From contig NZ_SGVY01000012.1 of the NCBI RefSeq assembly GCF_004535825.1, forward strand, positions 1 to 64,000: DNA of 64,000 bases, in the 5' to 3' direction. Both the position numbers and the translations under genes were made by a program. How positions within the stretch are numbered: position 1 is the stretch's first letter; the number at the start of each line of letters is the position of its first letter. Source of the DNA: Segatella hominis. Lineage in GTDB: Bacteria > Bacteroidota > Bacteroidia > Bacteroidales > Bacteroidaceae. Under the pieces are notes generated by a model. It was not told the DNA's origin. It did not search any database and saw nothing but the letters and a program-made list of their open reading frames with translations. This document shows, in pieces, positions 41,279 through 50,924 of the stretch.

Positions 41279-44200
41279 TTAATAATGTACAAGATATTGT
41301 GTTGTTGAGAAGTTACCATGGACACCGACACCAGGTCCAATACCTATACCATATGATTTGTATTGGGCACTTGTTGGAAGACCAAGCCAATCAACACCAA
41401 CACCATAATCCAAAGAACCCACTCCCAAATTCACGCCAGCATTATACCCTTGTCCTTCCAAAGCCGACAAAGACAAAGGCATATCACCCTTATTGACATA
41501 CATATTGACATTTAAAGACGAAGAGATATTAAATCCCCAAGAAGTGATATCAACACCTTTATCATAATTTATATAAGGATACAATTTACCAGGTCCCATC
41601 ATCAAGCCAACATCCCCTCCTAGATGAAACGAACCTATTTGAACAGTTCCACCGACACTCATACTTATCGCATCAGGATTCCACATTCTATAAGGACCAG
41701 AAGATGCTCCACTACCAACTCCTAACAACCAATACCCAAATGTTTTACGATAGCTTAAATTATCTGCGACACACACAACTGGAGGTAATTTTCTCTCAAT
41801 AGTTATTATTTTTCCAGCTTTTCCGTTATGATTTAAAGAGCCTATATTAAAACCAATTCCAAAGCCATCCATGAAATTGCCCCCTGTTGCCAAAGATCCA
41901 ATGCCACCACCTATTGAAGCGGCCGCCAAAACTCCTTCTGCCCCAAAACGAAGAGACTGAGCACCTGACCCCATCAGTGACGCTGCTGTTCCACTCGCCG
42001 CACCAGTAAAGAAATTATCACCATTTATCCAATTTAATGTTCCAGAAGTTAGACCATGAGCACCTGCACGCAATAATTCGTGACCAAAGGTACCCATACT
42101 ATGTCCAAACAAGGAACCTACCCCATAACTTGCCAATGATGACAAACCACCTACCAAGGCTCCACTCCAAGGCGATTTTCCAGATTTATTTGCCAATATA
42201 GCATTTGATGTTGCACCAAAAAACGCAAATGCCCATATTGCATCATCTATACCAAACAAATTGCCACTTGGGTCAATATACTTTAACGGATTATTCAAGC
42301 AATAGCTATAACGATTGAAGTTCTGGCTGTTATCTGGCATTTGGACATAGTTGTCCGGACTCAAAAAACGACCGAGTACAGGGTCATACAAACGACCATT
42401 CATGTTGATGATGTCAAAATCATTCAACATCTCATGACCACAATAGCCACGATACAAGCCTATTGAATCTTTCGTGACGGTCTGCTTGCCCCAGGCATCA
42501 TAAGAAGCCTCATACACGAGGTTCTCATCTGTGTCGTAAGCTTTGACAATACTGCCCAAATTGTCCTTGACCAAGAAATAGCACTTAAAATCGCCACCAT
42601 TATCCCGAATGTAAATGGAACGGTCGCCCAGATAGTAAATCTCATGAGTTCCTGTCGAGTCTGTTGTTTTCTCATAATCGTCAAAGTATATTCGAGTACT
42701 TGCCATCTGATTATTACGAGACAAAGTAGAAATCCAACGTTCTTGGTCTGGTCCATACTCCACTTCTAAAGACTGCAAGGTATTGCCGTCTTCAATACGC
42801 TCAACCTTACCCAATTCATTGAATTGGGTTGTCAAGCTTGCATGAGGTATCAAGCCTATTGGATTTTCTACGTTCATCACTGCATGAGGTTTTAGTCCAT
42901 ATTCATAAGTACCAACGTTGGTCTTGTACAAAATATTGCCATCCGCTGAATATTTAACATTCATTATCGTGGAATCGTCTTGAGAAACAGAGACGAGTCT
43001 GTCCAGCTTGTCATAAGCAAAAGTTTCCTTTTCAGGTCTCATACCGGTACGAGACATAAGGTTGTCTGTATTGGCATCATAAGACAAGTTCATGTCGAAA
43101 AGTTCTTTACCTGTCAACGGATTCTTGACGTTTATATTAGAGAGCTTACCACGCTCGTCCAGGGTAGAATCATACTGCATTTTACCATCGTTTACAGTTA
43201 CTTTTTGTACATATCCATCGTCTTTTGCCAAAAAATATACAATATTTCTATTAGTCATAATCCTTCTCAACAAGCCTGCCTCATAGTCATAATACACAAC
43301 TAACCCACCAGGATATGTTTTTGTCAACAGCCTATTAGAGGAGTCGTAGGAATAATTGTACTCATAAGACCCCTTATTACCAATCGTTCTCCTTTTGGTT
43401 ATCATTCTCCCATATTCATCATACTCATAAGATTCTTTTTTATCACCTTGCGTAATACTTTTTAGTTGCATACGGTCTGAACTTCCACCATATTGATAAG
43501 TCGTAACGATGCCACCTACATTAATAGAGGACAAGCGTCCAAACTCGTCATATGCGTAATTAGTAACCACACCTCTTGCATCTGTTGTAGATAGAACTTT
43601 ATCGTCTGCCGTATATTTTGACAGTATGGTTCCAGCATTAGGATCGTCCAACCGAAGTCTATTGCCAACATCATCATAGCCCATTTTTATGGAGACTTTT
43701 CCTATACTTACATTTTCAGGCTTTCCTACTGAGCTATAGGTAAAAAAGACCGTGTTTAAAGGATCTTCTATGTAATTGAGATTACCCCAGGCATCCCACG
43801 ATTTCGTATATGTTTTTTCTGCTACCCGAGTCGTCACTGTTTTTGGACAATAAGAATAAGATATGCTCTTTGAATTGTTTATTTCAGAAACTACCCGACC
43901 TCTTGCATCATAGTTCTTTGTGTCCTTGATACAATTTTCTCCTTTCTGTTGAGTCTCCTCAATCAAGAGTCCTTTCTTATCATAGCTGTAGGCCTTTTTG
44001 AATGGAGTACCCAAAAGACCATAGTAACTACTCTCTACTGTCCTTCCCAGGCTATCATACCAAGTTGTAACAGCAGGCATATCAGTTTCTTCTTCTACAA
44101 CAGCATACCTGCGTTCTTTTGAGTTACCCCATTTTTTTGTTACCGTTTTTATTACGCCAGTTGGTGCCTCTGTACGTATCACATTGCCCCAATTATCCAA

Positions 44201-47200
44201 AGTGTAAGTTGTTACTAATGGATGGTTCTCGTTTGTTAAATCCGTTCGAGAAGTAATATTACCCCAATTATCGACCGAATAACATATCGTTGTAAAAGAA
44301 GGAACGCTATACTCCTTTACAAGGAATCTACCAGTCGAATCATATTTGTATTTTTTTTGAACAGAAGAAACCTTATCACCTACTTGTCGCATGGAAACAA
44401 TGTTTCCAAACTTATCTCGTTCGTAATGGGTGGTCAAGATTGATTGACCATGTCTTTCCTTAAGCACAATTTGTCCATAGTCATCATATCCCCAAAAGGT
44501 TCTTATAAACGTCTCTTCATTACTATCAGCATGCATTTTGCTCTCTATCATCTCTGTTGGAAGATAAACTCTACCTATTTTAACATAGCTATCATATCTG
44601 GTTAACTTATACATACTGTCATTTCTATAATTTGTCTTTTGAGACATCAAATAACCATACTGCGTATTGTAAACATACTCAGAATAAGTATAATCATCAT
44701 CCAAATCCGTATTATCTTGACGGGACATATATGAGAAATAAGTATGGTTCAATGGAACTACGGTATTAGTGGAATTTGTATATGCGCAATCCTCTCCCAC
44801 CAGAGTGCGTACTCTCGTTTTTGTGGGTGTCCAATATATAGAATCCCATTTTTCAACGATATTTTCGACTGTTTCGCCTGTTGTTTCATTCTTGGCAATC
44901 AATTTATCAAAGCCTAACATGCCCTTGCCCAACACATGCACTTTCAAATTACCATATTGATAATTAATGACATTACCATTGGACTGCATACTCCTTACAA
45001 CAGAAAGAGGAACAGAGACATGAAGAACAGGATACGAACTCGAATTTGAAGTTGAAAGTCCATAATTATTTAAAGTAGCAAGGTTTACTGACCTATCCAA
45101 CAAAGATGCATAATTTAACGTACTCTCGTTCCCTAAGCCATCCACAATCTTGCATATTTTCCCAGAAGCTACATTGAGATTAGTATTACAATACATTCTC
45201 AACTTAACCACATCGGAAGGATTTGCATCATAAATATTCTTGCCATAGTTGAGAACTTGAGTATGTCCATTCCCCGTGAAATCACCTGCTATAACATATC
45301 CATTACGTGCATCATCCTCATTATTAGTTAGTACTGTCTTATCCAACACCAAATTGTTACCATTAGAACGCAACCATTCCATTCTAGTCTCCCTATAAGT
45401 ATAATGCTTTGTATGAAAAATTCCGCCATGATAACCATAGTCCGTCTTTGCTGCCAACAAATCCATCTTTCCATCACCATCCATATCAAAAGTCAAGAAA
45501 GAGAACCGTTCATCATCCTGCCCGGTCTTTTTATCTACCATATCAAGTTTTATGGCATACTTCGTTTCAAATGTTCCATTTCCCTTATTCAAGGCGAAAT
45601 ATGTATCACCGCTTTTTTCTGCATAAATAAAATCCACCAAGCCATCACCGTCAAAGTCACCTTGTTCTATACGCCATTTTTCCGAGATGGTATTCGAACT
45701 ATACTTATGGTTGTCATCAAATAATGTTCGCAGATTTCTACCTCCTTGATTATAAAAGACAGTATAACCATCTTGATAGAGAACCAAAAGGTCTGCCAAG
45801 CCATCATTATTGTAGTCGCCAACAAAAAGACGCTTAGGCTGCTGTGGCAAACTTAAAGTAAAATCAGTTGTTTCAAAGTTTGTGCCAGAAGCCAACTTGT
45901 CAAAGAAGCCAGCATACTTTCCGTTCTTTCCGTCCACTTCTAAACCTATGAATTCATCCTTTCCATCTTTGTCTGCATCAAAGGAAATAAAAAGAGGCAT
46001 CCCCTCGCTTACCTTTAGATTGAAAGCATGCCCTATAGGATCCGTTTGACCATATTTATAATACCTGGCAAATACCGTAGCAGGCACACCCTTAGCACTG
46101 TTTATTGACGGTGAAGCCATCTCGTTGATGCCATCTCCATCAATGTCCATGAGCAAACTGGAGCTATTGCTGCCTATCCATTTCGTAGAGAAATTAGGAC
46201 CTAAATTGTAGGATTTTGAAAGACCAAAACGCAACGTTCCATCCTTGTTAGGATTAGCCAAATAATAAGTTGCATATACACTTCTATTACTCTCATCTGT
46301 TACATCTGTAAATTCTATGACATCACATAAACCGTCACCATTTACATCCCCACTATAGAATATTCTGGAATTTATATTTCTTGTACGCAGAAATTGAATC
46401 TCTGGCAAGTTCATCTTATAACTAACATTAGGAAGACCTTTCCAAGTTATCTGAATCGGATTCAAAGCCTCTCCCTTGCCATTTTTCTCTATTACTTGTG
46501 TTAATCGAGAGTACTTAACACCAGAAGCATCCAGCGTAGAGTCATATACGCACTCATACTTACGAAACACCTGGTTGTTAGTCTCTGTGGTTATGTTTTT
46601 TAGCCGCACAAGAATAGCATCCTCCGTACCACCCATATTAAACTTAGCGGTATTCTTATTTTTTATATTCTCATAAGTAAAACGAATTGTGCTAGTCACT
46701 CCTCCCTCCATTCCATAGGAAACTGAAGAAGGATAAATGGACAAGGAACGTTTTGAGTAATAGATACGCATAAATCTGTGCTGGGTGTCAGAGACATAAG
46801 TCAAATACCATGCATTCACTGGATTGTCTGATAAATTATCTATCGTTTGTCTAGAATCAGACCATTTTCCATAACAATAATCAAGGCCGTCATTGGTTTT
46901 CAGTTCCAGCCAGCCTTCGTTGACATGAAAAATCACCTTGGAAAAAGGCTCACCTTCCGGAACATACACTGCTTCACCTTGTTCAACAGATTGATAAATC
47001 AACCGTTTACCATCCAAGAAATAAGCATCGTCATTTGCATATTTAACCCCAGATGCCGTTCCATCATGATATATATCCTTACAACCACGCGTAATCACAG
47101 ACAAGCCCGAGACATTACAACCATAGCCAACATACCCATAACCAGATTGACTATTATACACCAAAGACAAATTAGGTGTCATCTTGCCATAACCTTTCGG

Positions 47201-47371
47201 GCAGCTAATAGGGATTGTATAAGTCGCTGCTCCCGTTGCAGAAACTTCCAATACACCCTTTGGAGTACCAACACTCTTGCTTGTAGATATGTTATCCGCA
47301 AACACAAATGAAAATTGCATCAACACCAACAGCATTGTCAGTACTGAATGAAAAAGTATTCTTTGTTTCAT
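41279..47371 (-). CDS. Giant secreted SpvB/RHS-repeat protein
   Basis: A 2030-residue protein with a signal peptide (about 1-25). Order: SpvB-like region (VLEVSATGAATYTIPISCPKGYGKMTPNLSLVYNS), seven FG-GAP/VCBS-like calcium-loop repeats (about 340-700; GDVNGDGLCDVIEF, MDIDGDGINEMAS, GDFDGDGLVDFIYA), a linker, YD/RHS repeats (about 960-1690) and the core-closing RYSYCLNNPLKYIDPSGN near 1690. The last ~335 residues are unlike the core: Gly/Ala-rich hydrophobic stretches (WSGALVGGLSSLASYGVGSLFG, FFTGAASGTAASLMGSG), then a Gly-rich beta-strand-like end. I recognise no known toxin motif there. RHS shells enclose and deliver C-terminal toxins in other systems. Base composition of the small downstream genes is clearly more AT-rich than the flanks. 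Confidence 0.9.
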   Translation of the reverse strand: MKQRILFHSVLTMLLVLMQFSFVFADNISTSKSVGTPKGVLEVSATGAATYTIPISCPKGYGKMTPNLSLVYNSQSGYGYVGYGCNVSGLSVITRGCKDIYHDGTASGVKYANDDAYFLDGKRLIYQSVEQGEAVYVPEGEPFSKVIFHVNEGWLELKTNDGLDYCYGKWSDSRQTIDNLSDNPVNAWYLTYVSDTQHRFMRIYYSKRSLSIYPSSVSYGMEGGVTSTIRFTYENIKNKNTAKFNMGGTEDAILVRLKNITTETNNQVFRKYECVYDSTLDASGVKYSRLTQVIEKNGKGEALNPIQITWKGLPNVSYKMNLPEIQFLRTRNINSRIFYSGDVNGDGLCDVIEFTDVTDESNRSVYATYYLANPNKDGTLRFGLSKSYNLGPNFSTKWIGSNSSSLLMDIDGDGINEMASPSINSAKGVPATVFARYYKYGQTDPIGHAFNLKVSEGMPLFISFDADKDGKDEFIGLEVDGKNGKYAGFFDKLASGTNFETTDFTLSLPQQPKRLFVGDYNNDGLADLLVLYQDGYTVFYNQGGRNLRTLFDDNHKYSSNTISEKWRIEQGDFDGDGLVDFIYAEKSGDTYFALNKGNGTFETKYAIKLDMVDKKTGQDDERFSFLTFDMDGDGKMDLLAAKTDYGYHGGIFHTKHYTYRETRMEWLRSNGNNLVLDKTVLTNNEDDARNGYVIAGDFTGNGHTQVLNYGKNIYDANPSDVVKLRMYCNTNLNVASGKICKIVDGLGNESTLNYASLLDRSVNLATLNNYGLSTSNSSSYPVLHVSVPLSVVRSMQSNGNVINYQYGNLKVHVLGKGMLGFDKLIAKNETTGETVENIVEKWDSIYWTPTKTRVRTLVGEDCAYTNSTNTVVPLNHTYFSYMSRQDNTDLDDDYTYSEYVYNTQYGYLMSQKTNYRNDSMYKLTRYDSYVKIGRVYLPTEMIESKMHADSNEETFIRTFWGYDDYGQIVLKERHGQSILTTHYERDKFGNIVSMRQVGDKVSSVQKKYKYDSTGRFLVKEYSVPSFTTICYSVDNWGNITSRTDLTNENHPLVTTYTLDNWGNVIRTEAPTGVIKTVTKKWGNSKERRYAVVEEETDMPAVTTWYDSLGRTVESSYYGLLGTPFKKAYSYDKKGLLIEETQQKGENCIKDTKNYDARGRVVSEINNSKSISYSYCPKTVTTRVAEKTYTKSWDAWGNLNYIEDPLNTVFFTYSSVGKPENVSIGKVSIKMGYDDVGNRLRLDDPNAGTILSKYTADDKVLSTTDARGVVTNYAYDEFGRLSSINVGGIVTTYQYGGSSDRMQLKSITQGDKKESYEYDEYGRMITKRRTIGNKGSYEYNYSYDSSNRLLTKTYPGGLVVYYDYEAGLLRRIMTNRNIVYFLAKDDGYVQKVTVNDGKMQYDSTLDERGKLSNINVKNPLTGKELFDMNLSYDANTDNLMSRTGMRPEKETFAYDKLDRLVSVSQDDSTIMNVKYSADGNILYKTNVGTYEYGLKPHAVMNVENPIGLIPHASLTTQFNELGKVERIEDGNTLQSLEVEYGPDQERWISTLSRNNQMASTRIYFDDYEKTTDSTGTHEIYYLGDRSIYIRDNGGDFKCYFLVKDNLGSIVKAYDTDENLVYEASYDAWGKQTVTKDSIGLYRGYCGHEMLNDFDIINMNGRLYDPVLGRFLSPDNYVQMPDNSQNFNRYSYCLNNPLKYIDPSGNLFGIDDAIWAFAFFGATSNAILANKSGKSPWSGALVGGLSSLASYGVGSLFGHSMGTFGHELLRAGAHGLTSGTLNWINGDNFFTGAASGTAASLMGSGAQSLRFGAEGVLAAASIGGGIGSLATGGNFMDGFGIGFNIGSLNHNGKAGKIITIERKLPPVVCVADNLSYRKTFGYWLLGVGSGASSGPYRMWNPDAISMSVGGTVQIGSFHLGGDVGLMMGPGKLYPYINYDKGVDITSWGFNISSSLNVNMYVNKGDMPLSLSALEGQGYNAGVNLGVGSLDYGVGVDWLGLPTSAQYKSYGIGIGPGVGVHGNFSTTQYLVHY

Positions 47372-47375
47372 GATA

Positions 47376-47801
47376 TTATTCCTTTATAATTTTCCAACTA
47401 CTAGAATACTCACCTATGTTTATACGAAGCACATAGATGCCACTGGCACTAAAACTAATGTCAACATCAGCCCTATTGTTCGCTATAGGACAAGACGTAA
47501 TTTTTGCCCCTGAAAGTGAATAAACAGCAATATTCCCAGCTACTTGTTCCTTATTATTCAGCAACTCAACATGTAGTACTCCCTTTGTTGGATTGGGAGA
47601 AATCTTAATTTGCCTATCTGAAACCATATCAGAATACGAAACAGATCGTTTTTTAGCATTACTCTGAGATTGACACATAATAATTTCTCTTTTTACTCGA
47701 TTTCCTGCCTCATCATAGCTAAAGCCTATCTTATTTTGGGCACTAAATTCCAAACTACAAGATAGAAAAGAAAATAATAATAATTTATTTTTTAATTTCA
47801 T
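47376..47801 (-). CDS. Small RHS-strand protein with T9SS sorting domain
   Basis: A 141-residue secreted protein. After the signal peptide comes NKIGFSYDEAGNRVKREI, one RHS/YD-type strand (compare YDDVGNRLRL in the giant protein). A canonical type IX secretion sorting domain follows (ISPNPTKGVLHVELLNNKEQ...VYSLSGAKI...GIYVLRI...SSWKIIKE). It ends 4 bp before the RHS start. The giant protein has no sorting tail of its own, so this separate piece may supply it in trans or be what is left of a split gene. Confidence 0.85.
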   Translation of the reverse strand: MKLKNKLLLFSFLSCSLEFSAQNKIGFSYDEAGNRVKREIIMCQSQSNAKKRSVSYSDMVSDRQIKISPNPTKGVLHVELLNNKEQVAGNIAVYSLSGAKITSCPIANNRADVDISFSASGIYVLRINIGEYSSSWKIIKE

Positions 47802-47815
47802 AAGCCTTACAAAAT

Positions 47816-48169
47816 TTAGTACAATATACCCACTAAATCAATATCATTATAGCTCACCTCAACAATGGTTCCATCGGTTGGAACAACAACATCATTTTCA
47901 GAACTATATACAATTGTCTGAGAAAGAACATTACCTTCCTCATCCTTAATTGTAATCGTCATCATTAACTCAACTTCTGCATTTATATGCAAAATATCAT
48001 TCTCTTGATAGAGACTCACAAGTTCCTTAGCAGGAACACGATGTGGTCTATGGGTGCTAAACCACCCATTTGCCGTTGGTCTCATAACGACACGTCTTCC
48101 GTTCATATTTGAAGCACCAACACTCATAAATAGCCCTAACGCTAAAAATAACAAAAATACTTTTTTCAT
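47816..48169 (-). CDS. DUF3244-like small secreted protein
   Basis: About 117 residues from ATG at 48169 (MKKVFLLFLALGLFMSVGAS, signal peptide). The core (LHINAEVELMMTITIKDEEGNVLSQTIVYSSENDVVVPTDG) has the Ig-like pattern of DUF3244 proteins, short exported proteins of unknown function in Bacteroidetes. Its promoter box (TACTTTTG, minus strand 48199-48206) makes it the likely first gene of the RHS transcript. It lies 14 bp before the next gene. Confidence 0.75.
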   Translation of the reverse strand: MKKVFLLFLALGLFMSVGASNMNGRRVVMRPTANGWFSTHRPHRVPAKELVSLYQENDILHINAEVELMMTITIKDEEGNVLSQTIVYSSENDVVVPTDGTIVEVSYNDIDLVGILY

Positions 48170-48198
48170 ACTTTTTAATATTAAAACATTCAATGCCG

Positions 48199-48206
48199 CA
48201 AAAGTA
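48199..48206 (-). promoter_or_regulatory. -7 promoter box of the RHS operon
   Basis: TACTTTTG fits TAnnTTTG, 30 bp upstream of the DUF3244-like gene. This separates the RHS transcript from the regulator gene upstream. Confidence 0.6.
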
Positions 48207-48280
48207 TAAAAAAACAGAGAAAATTCATCAAACCAGTATTCGCATTAAGATTCACATTTCAAAACCTCCGATTTCATCGA

Positions 48281-49834
48281 CTAAATCAGTTCCAAGAAAT
48301 CATCCAAATCTTCTGCTTTTCCTTTATTAGAAGTTATCTTTTCATAGAGCCGCTGTTTTGTCGTTGATATTGTAGAAGGAGCTTTACTAGTCAATATTGC
48401 TATCTTTGATGTTGGCATTTTAATTTTGACTAACAGACATACATGAAACTGCTGACTATACAGTTTATTGCAACTATATAATTTATCCTTAAATTTAGGA
48501 TAAGACTGTTCTACTTCCATCTCCAACTTCCCCCATTCTTCATCTGTTAAATGTTTGTTTTTTGTTAAGTAATAATTCCATTTAGTTGACATAAAACCTT
48601 TCTTACTTGAAGTTTTTCCCAAAGCCATGAGTTTCCAATCTTTGATTTTATTCTGAAGCTTCAACTTTTTTACAAGACTCAATTCCCAATAAAAGGAAAA
48701 TGAGAAAAATATTATTACAACACTAACTATTAGCGCCAACAACTCTAACTGTTTATTTTTATTTTGTATTTCCAATTCAGCCACTTTCTCGATTTGATAA
48801 GCGTAATCAAACAATGCCTTACCTTTAGCTGCTTGTTCGTCAGCATCTATCCGCTTCAAAGAATCCGATAGTTCAAAGTACTCTGTTACATATTTATTTG
48901 CCTCTTGAACATTCAATTGGTTGCCATCTATACATATTAATCTCCTTAAAATTTCAAGTCTGAAAGTTCTTTCAGAAATCGGCAATATTTTATGGAACAA
49001 AGATGCAGCCAAACTATCATCACCTTTCATCTGATGATAAACCGCTTTTACATATATCTCCTCGGCATCGCATGTGCTTGACATCGAATTTACTAAAGAC
49101 ATATATTTTACTACCGAATCTGAATTATTATCTATATAGCAATTTGATATTTGAAGATATATTTCACGTTCCAACTCCTTGTCTTTGAGCTCTTTCGCTA
49201 GGGGTATTGCTCGATTATAAACAAACAGAGCACTATCCATATAACCCAAATAATCATAAGAAAGCCCGATGTCCCTCAAATCATACAATAAACCTTTTTT
49301 ATCTTTCATTATACTATCGCAACGGTAGGATTCTTTGAAAAAAGAAATAGCTAAGCTAAGATTTTCTTCATGTCCAAAGATTTCTCCTAACTGTGCATTG
49401 GTTAAGCCTCGTAGCTTTATATCCTCATTCTCATCCAACAGAGCGACGACTTTTCGAAAACTTCTTAAAGCAGATGGATAATTTCCCATATCGCTTTGTT
49501 TCCTTCCCAACAAATAATACGCTTTTGCCAACAATGGGTAATCATCATTGGTTTTATAAAAATCCACCAATGTACTAATACTATCTAAGTTTCCTAAAGG
49601 CATATACAATTTATCCTTCGCCATCATCTTTAACAAACGAAGATACATAACGTCTTCCGTTTTTGTAGTATCCATGTTACTCGCAATAGAATCCAATTTT
49701 GCCAAAGCTATTTGGGGATTCGAACAAATCAAACAATCCGTCTCTACCAAGACCTTAGGATATCGATGCCTGCAGGCACTTAGTGTTATCAGCAAGAGAA
49801 ATGTTAGTAAAAATAGAATAATTCTACTTTTCAT
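48281..49834 (-). CDS. TPR membrane protein with C-terminal helix-turn-helix
   Basis: A 517-residue protein from ATG at 49834 (MKSRIILFLL). The start has a lipobox-like LSAC21. TPR repeats fill about 30-360 (AKAYYLLGRKQSDMGNYPSALRSFRKVVALLD; LGEIFGHEENLSLAISFFKESYRC). One membrane helix follows (about 370-390, LLALIVSVVIIFFSFSFYW). The end holds a DNA-binding-like segment (IAILTSKAPSTISTTKQRLYEKI, about 470-495). Similar TPR-TM-HTH proteins regulate neighbouring genes in Bacteroidetes. It is first in the island and likely controls the RHS operon. Its start is only 11 bp after the U-run of the glsB terminator. Confidence 0.83.
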   Translation of the reverse strand: MKSRIILFLLTFLLLITLSACRHRYPKVLVETDCLICSNPQIALAKLDSIASNMDTTKTEDVMYLRLLKMMAKDKLYMPLGNLDSISTLVDFYKTNDDYPLLAKAYYLLGRKQSDMGNYPSALRSFRKVVALLDENEDIKLRGLTNAQLGEIFGHEENLSLAISFFKESYRCDSIMKDKKGLLYDLRDIGLSYDYLGYMDSALFVYNRAIPLAKELKDKELEREIYLQISNCYIDNNSDSVVKYMSLVNSMSSTCDAEEIYVKAVYHQMKGDDSLAASLFHKILPISERTFRLEILRRLICIDGNQLNVQEANKYVTEYFELSDSLKRIDADEQAAKGKALFDYAYQIEKVAELEIQNKNKQLELLALIVSVVIIFFSFSFYWELSLVKKLKLQNKIKDWKLMALGKTSSKKGFMSTKWNYYLTKNKHLTDEEWGKLEMEVEQSYPKFKDKLYSCNKLYSQQFHVCLLVKIKMPTSKIAILTSKAPSTISTTKQRLYEKITSNKGKAEDLDDFLELI

Positions 49835-49844
49835 ATTACATAAG

Positions 49845-50030
49845 AACAAAAAAACGCTCCCACTTCCTCACCTATTCAAGAAGAGGAAATGGGAGCACAA
49901 AATATCATGGTTAATTGTCTTTTTCTTTATAAATAACATTGTTAGCTCCACTCGTAATCTTAAGAGCTTCAGGATGTTCTTGGATAAACGTATTGATGTG
50001 GCGCACACGCTTTTCTTCCAAGATTTCATC
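49845..50030. repeat. 186-bp direct repeat, proximal copy (glsB 3' end)
   Basis: Partner of 39884-40069. It lies within the intact glsB gene and carries its last 39 or so codons, stop and terminator. The RHS island begins immediately after it in the minus-strand sense. Confidence 0.95.
49856..49896 (-). terminator. Terminator of glsB
   Basis: GCTCCCACTTCCTC pairs with GAGGAAATGGGAGC with one mismatch, followed on the minus strand by TTTTTTTG. The same structure is in the distal repeat at 39884. It separates glsB from the TPR gene, which starts 22 bp after the stem. Confidence 0.85.
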
Positions 50031-50906
50031 AACGGCAATCAAGATGCCGGTCTCCTCCACATCACCAAAACCATAGTTGATGGCTGTGCCGAAGAGCTTC
50101 ATCGTAGGACTCAAATTCATGTAGGCATTAACCAACGGAGGAATGTTGAAACCAAGTTTACGCACCTCGCTATTCAAAATACGATAGTCTGCCTTGAAAT
50201 CAGACTCTGTAAAGATAGCAGCCAACTCAGATTCTGGAGTTTCCAGTCGAAGAGGTTTCATCGGAATAACCAGGTTTTCCTTATCATCAAAATGCTTCTT
50301 GAGGAAGTAGAGAATCATGTCGCGACCTCGACGGATGTAGGAAGGATACATCGTCATCTTGCCAAAGAAATACTTGAGTTCAGGATAAAGAACCGTCAAG
50401 GCTCCCAAACCATCCCATAGATTATCTAAAGCAAAGATACTTTTCGAATTCTTGCGCACATTCTGATAATCAAGAGAAACAAATGAGCGACCCAATTCTG
50501 CCGTATAAGGCATATACTCCTTTAAAAATTTATCAGAAAAGTGGAACATGTGACTTGTAGCCAATATAGGCTGTCCGTTCTCACCCAATTTCCAGTCCTT
50601 TCCCAACAAATAGCGATAACCACCGATAATCTCATCAGCCTCGGGATTCCAGACAATGAGTTGCTTATAGCAATTCTCTCCGAAATCAAACTCATCCAAG
50701 TCCATCGACTTTCCAGAACCACCACCAGCGGTACGGAAAGCAATCTCACGCAAGCGGCCGATTTCCTTCAGTACATTAGGAGAATCATTAGCCGTTACAA
50801 TATAGATTTCGTTATGACTTTTATTAGTCATACGAAGTTGCTTGTCGGGAGTTAACTCACTCTTCAGCAAGGCTTTGTCTATTGGTTGTATAATCTCTTC
50901 TTCCAT
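49911..50906 (-). CDS. glsB: GNAT acyltransferase of glycine-lipid synthesis
   Basis: A 331-residue OlsB-type GNAT N-acyltransferase. Visible motifs: IGRLREIAFRTAGGGSGKSMDLDEFDFGENCYKQLIVW, IGGYRYLLG, ELGRSFVSLDYQ, LWDGLGALTVLYPELKYFFGKMTMYP. With the following PlsC-like gene it matches the glsB-glsA pair of Bacteroides, which makes glycine lipids: GlsB puts a 3-hydroxy fatty acid on glycine's nitrogen. Its last 39 codons are duplicated across the neighbouring island. The symbol rests on family and pairing, not on direct evidence. Confidence 0.8.
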   Translation of the reverse strand: MEEEIIQPIDKALLKSELTPDKQLRMTNKSHNEIYIVTANDSPNVLKEIGRLREIAFRTAGGGSGKSMDLDEFDFGENCYKQLIVWNPEADEIIGGYRYLLGKDWKLGENGQPILATSHMFHFSDKFLKEYMPYTAELGRSFVSLDYQNVRKNSKSIFALDNLWDGLGALTVLYPELKYFFGKMTMYPSYIRRGRDMILYFLKKHFDDKENLVIPMKPLRLETPESELAAIFTESDFKADYRILNSEVRKLGFNIPPLVNAYMNLSPTMKLFGTAINYGFGDVEETGILIAVDEILEEKRVRHINTFIQEHPEALKITSGANNVIYKEKDN

Positions 50907-50924
50907 TTTCTTTTTATAGAAATC

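Noticed and set aside
39884-50030. Insertion sequence or phage
   Set aside because: No transposase, integrase, terminal inverted repeat or phage gene is visible; only the long direct repeats support mobility.
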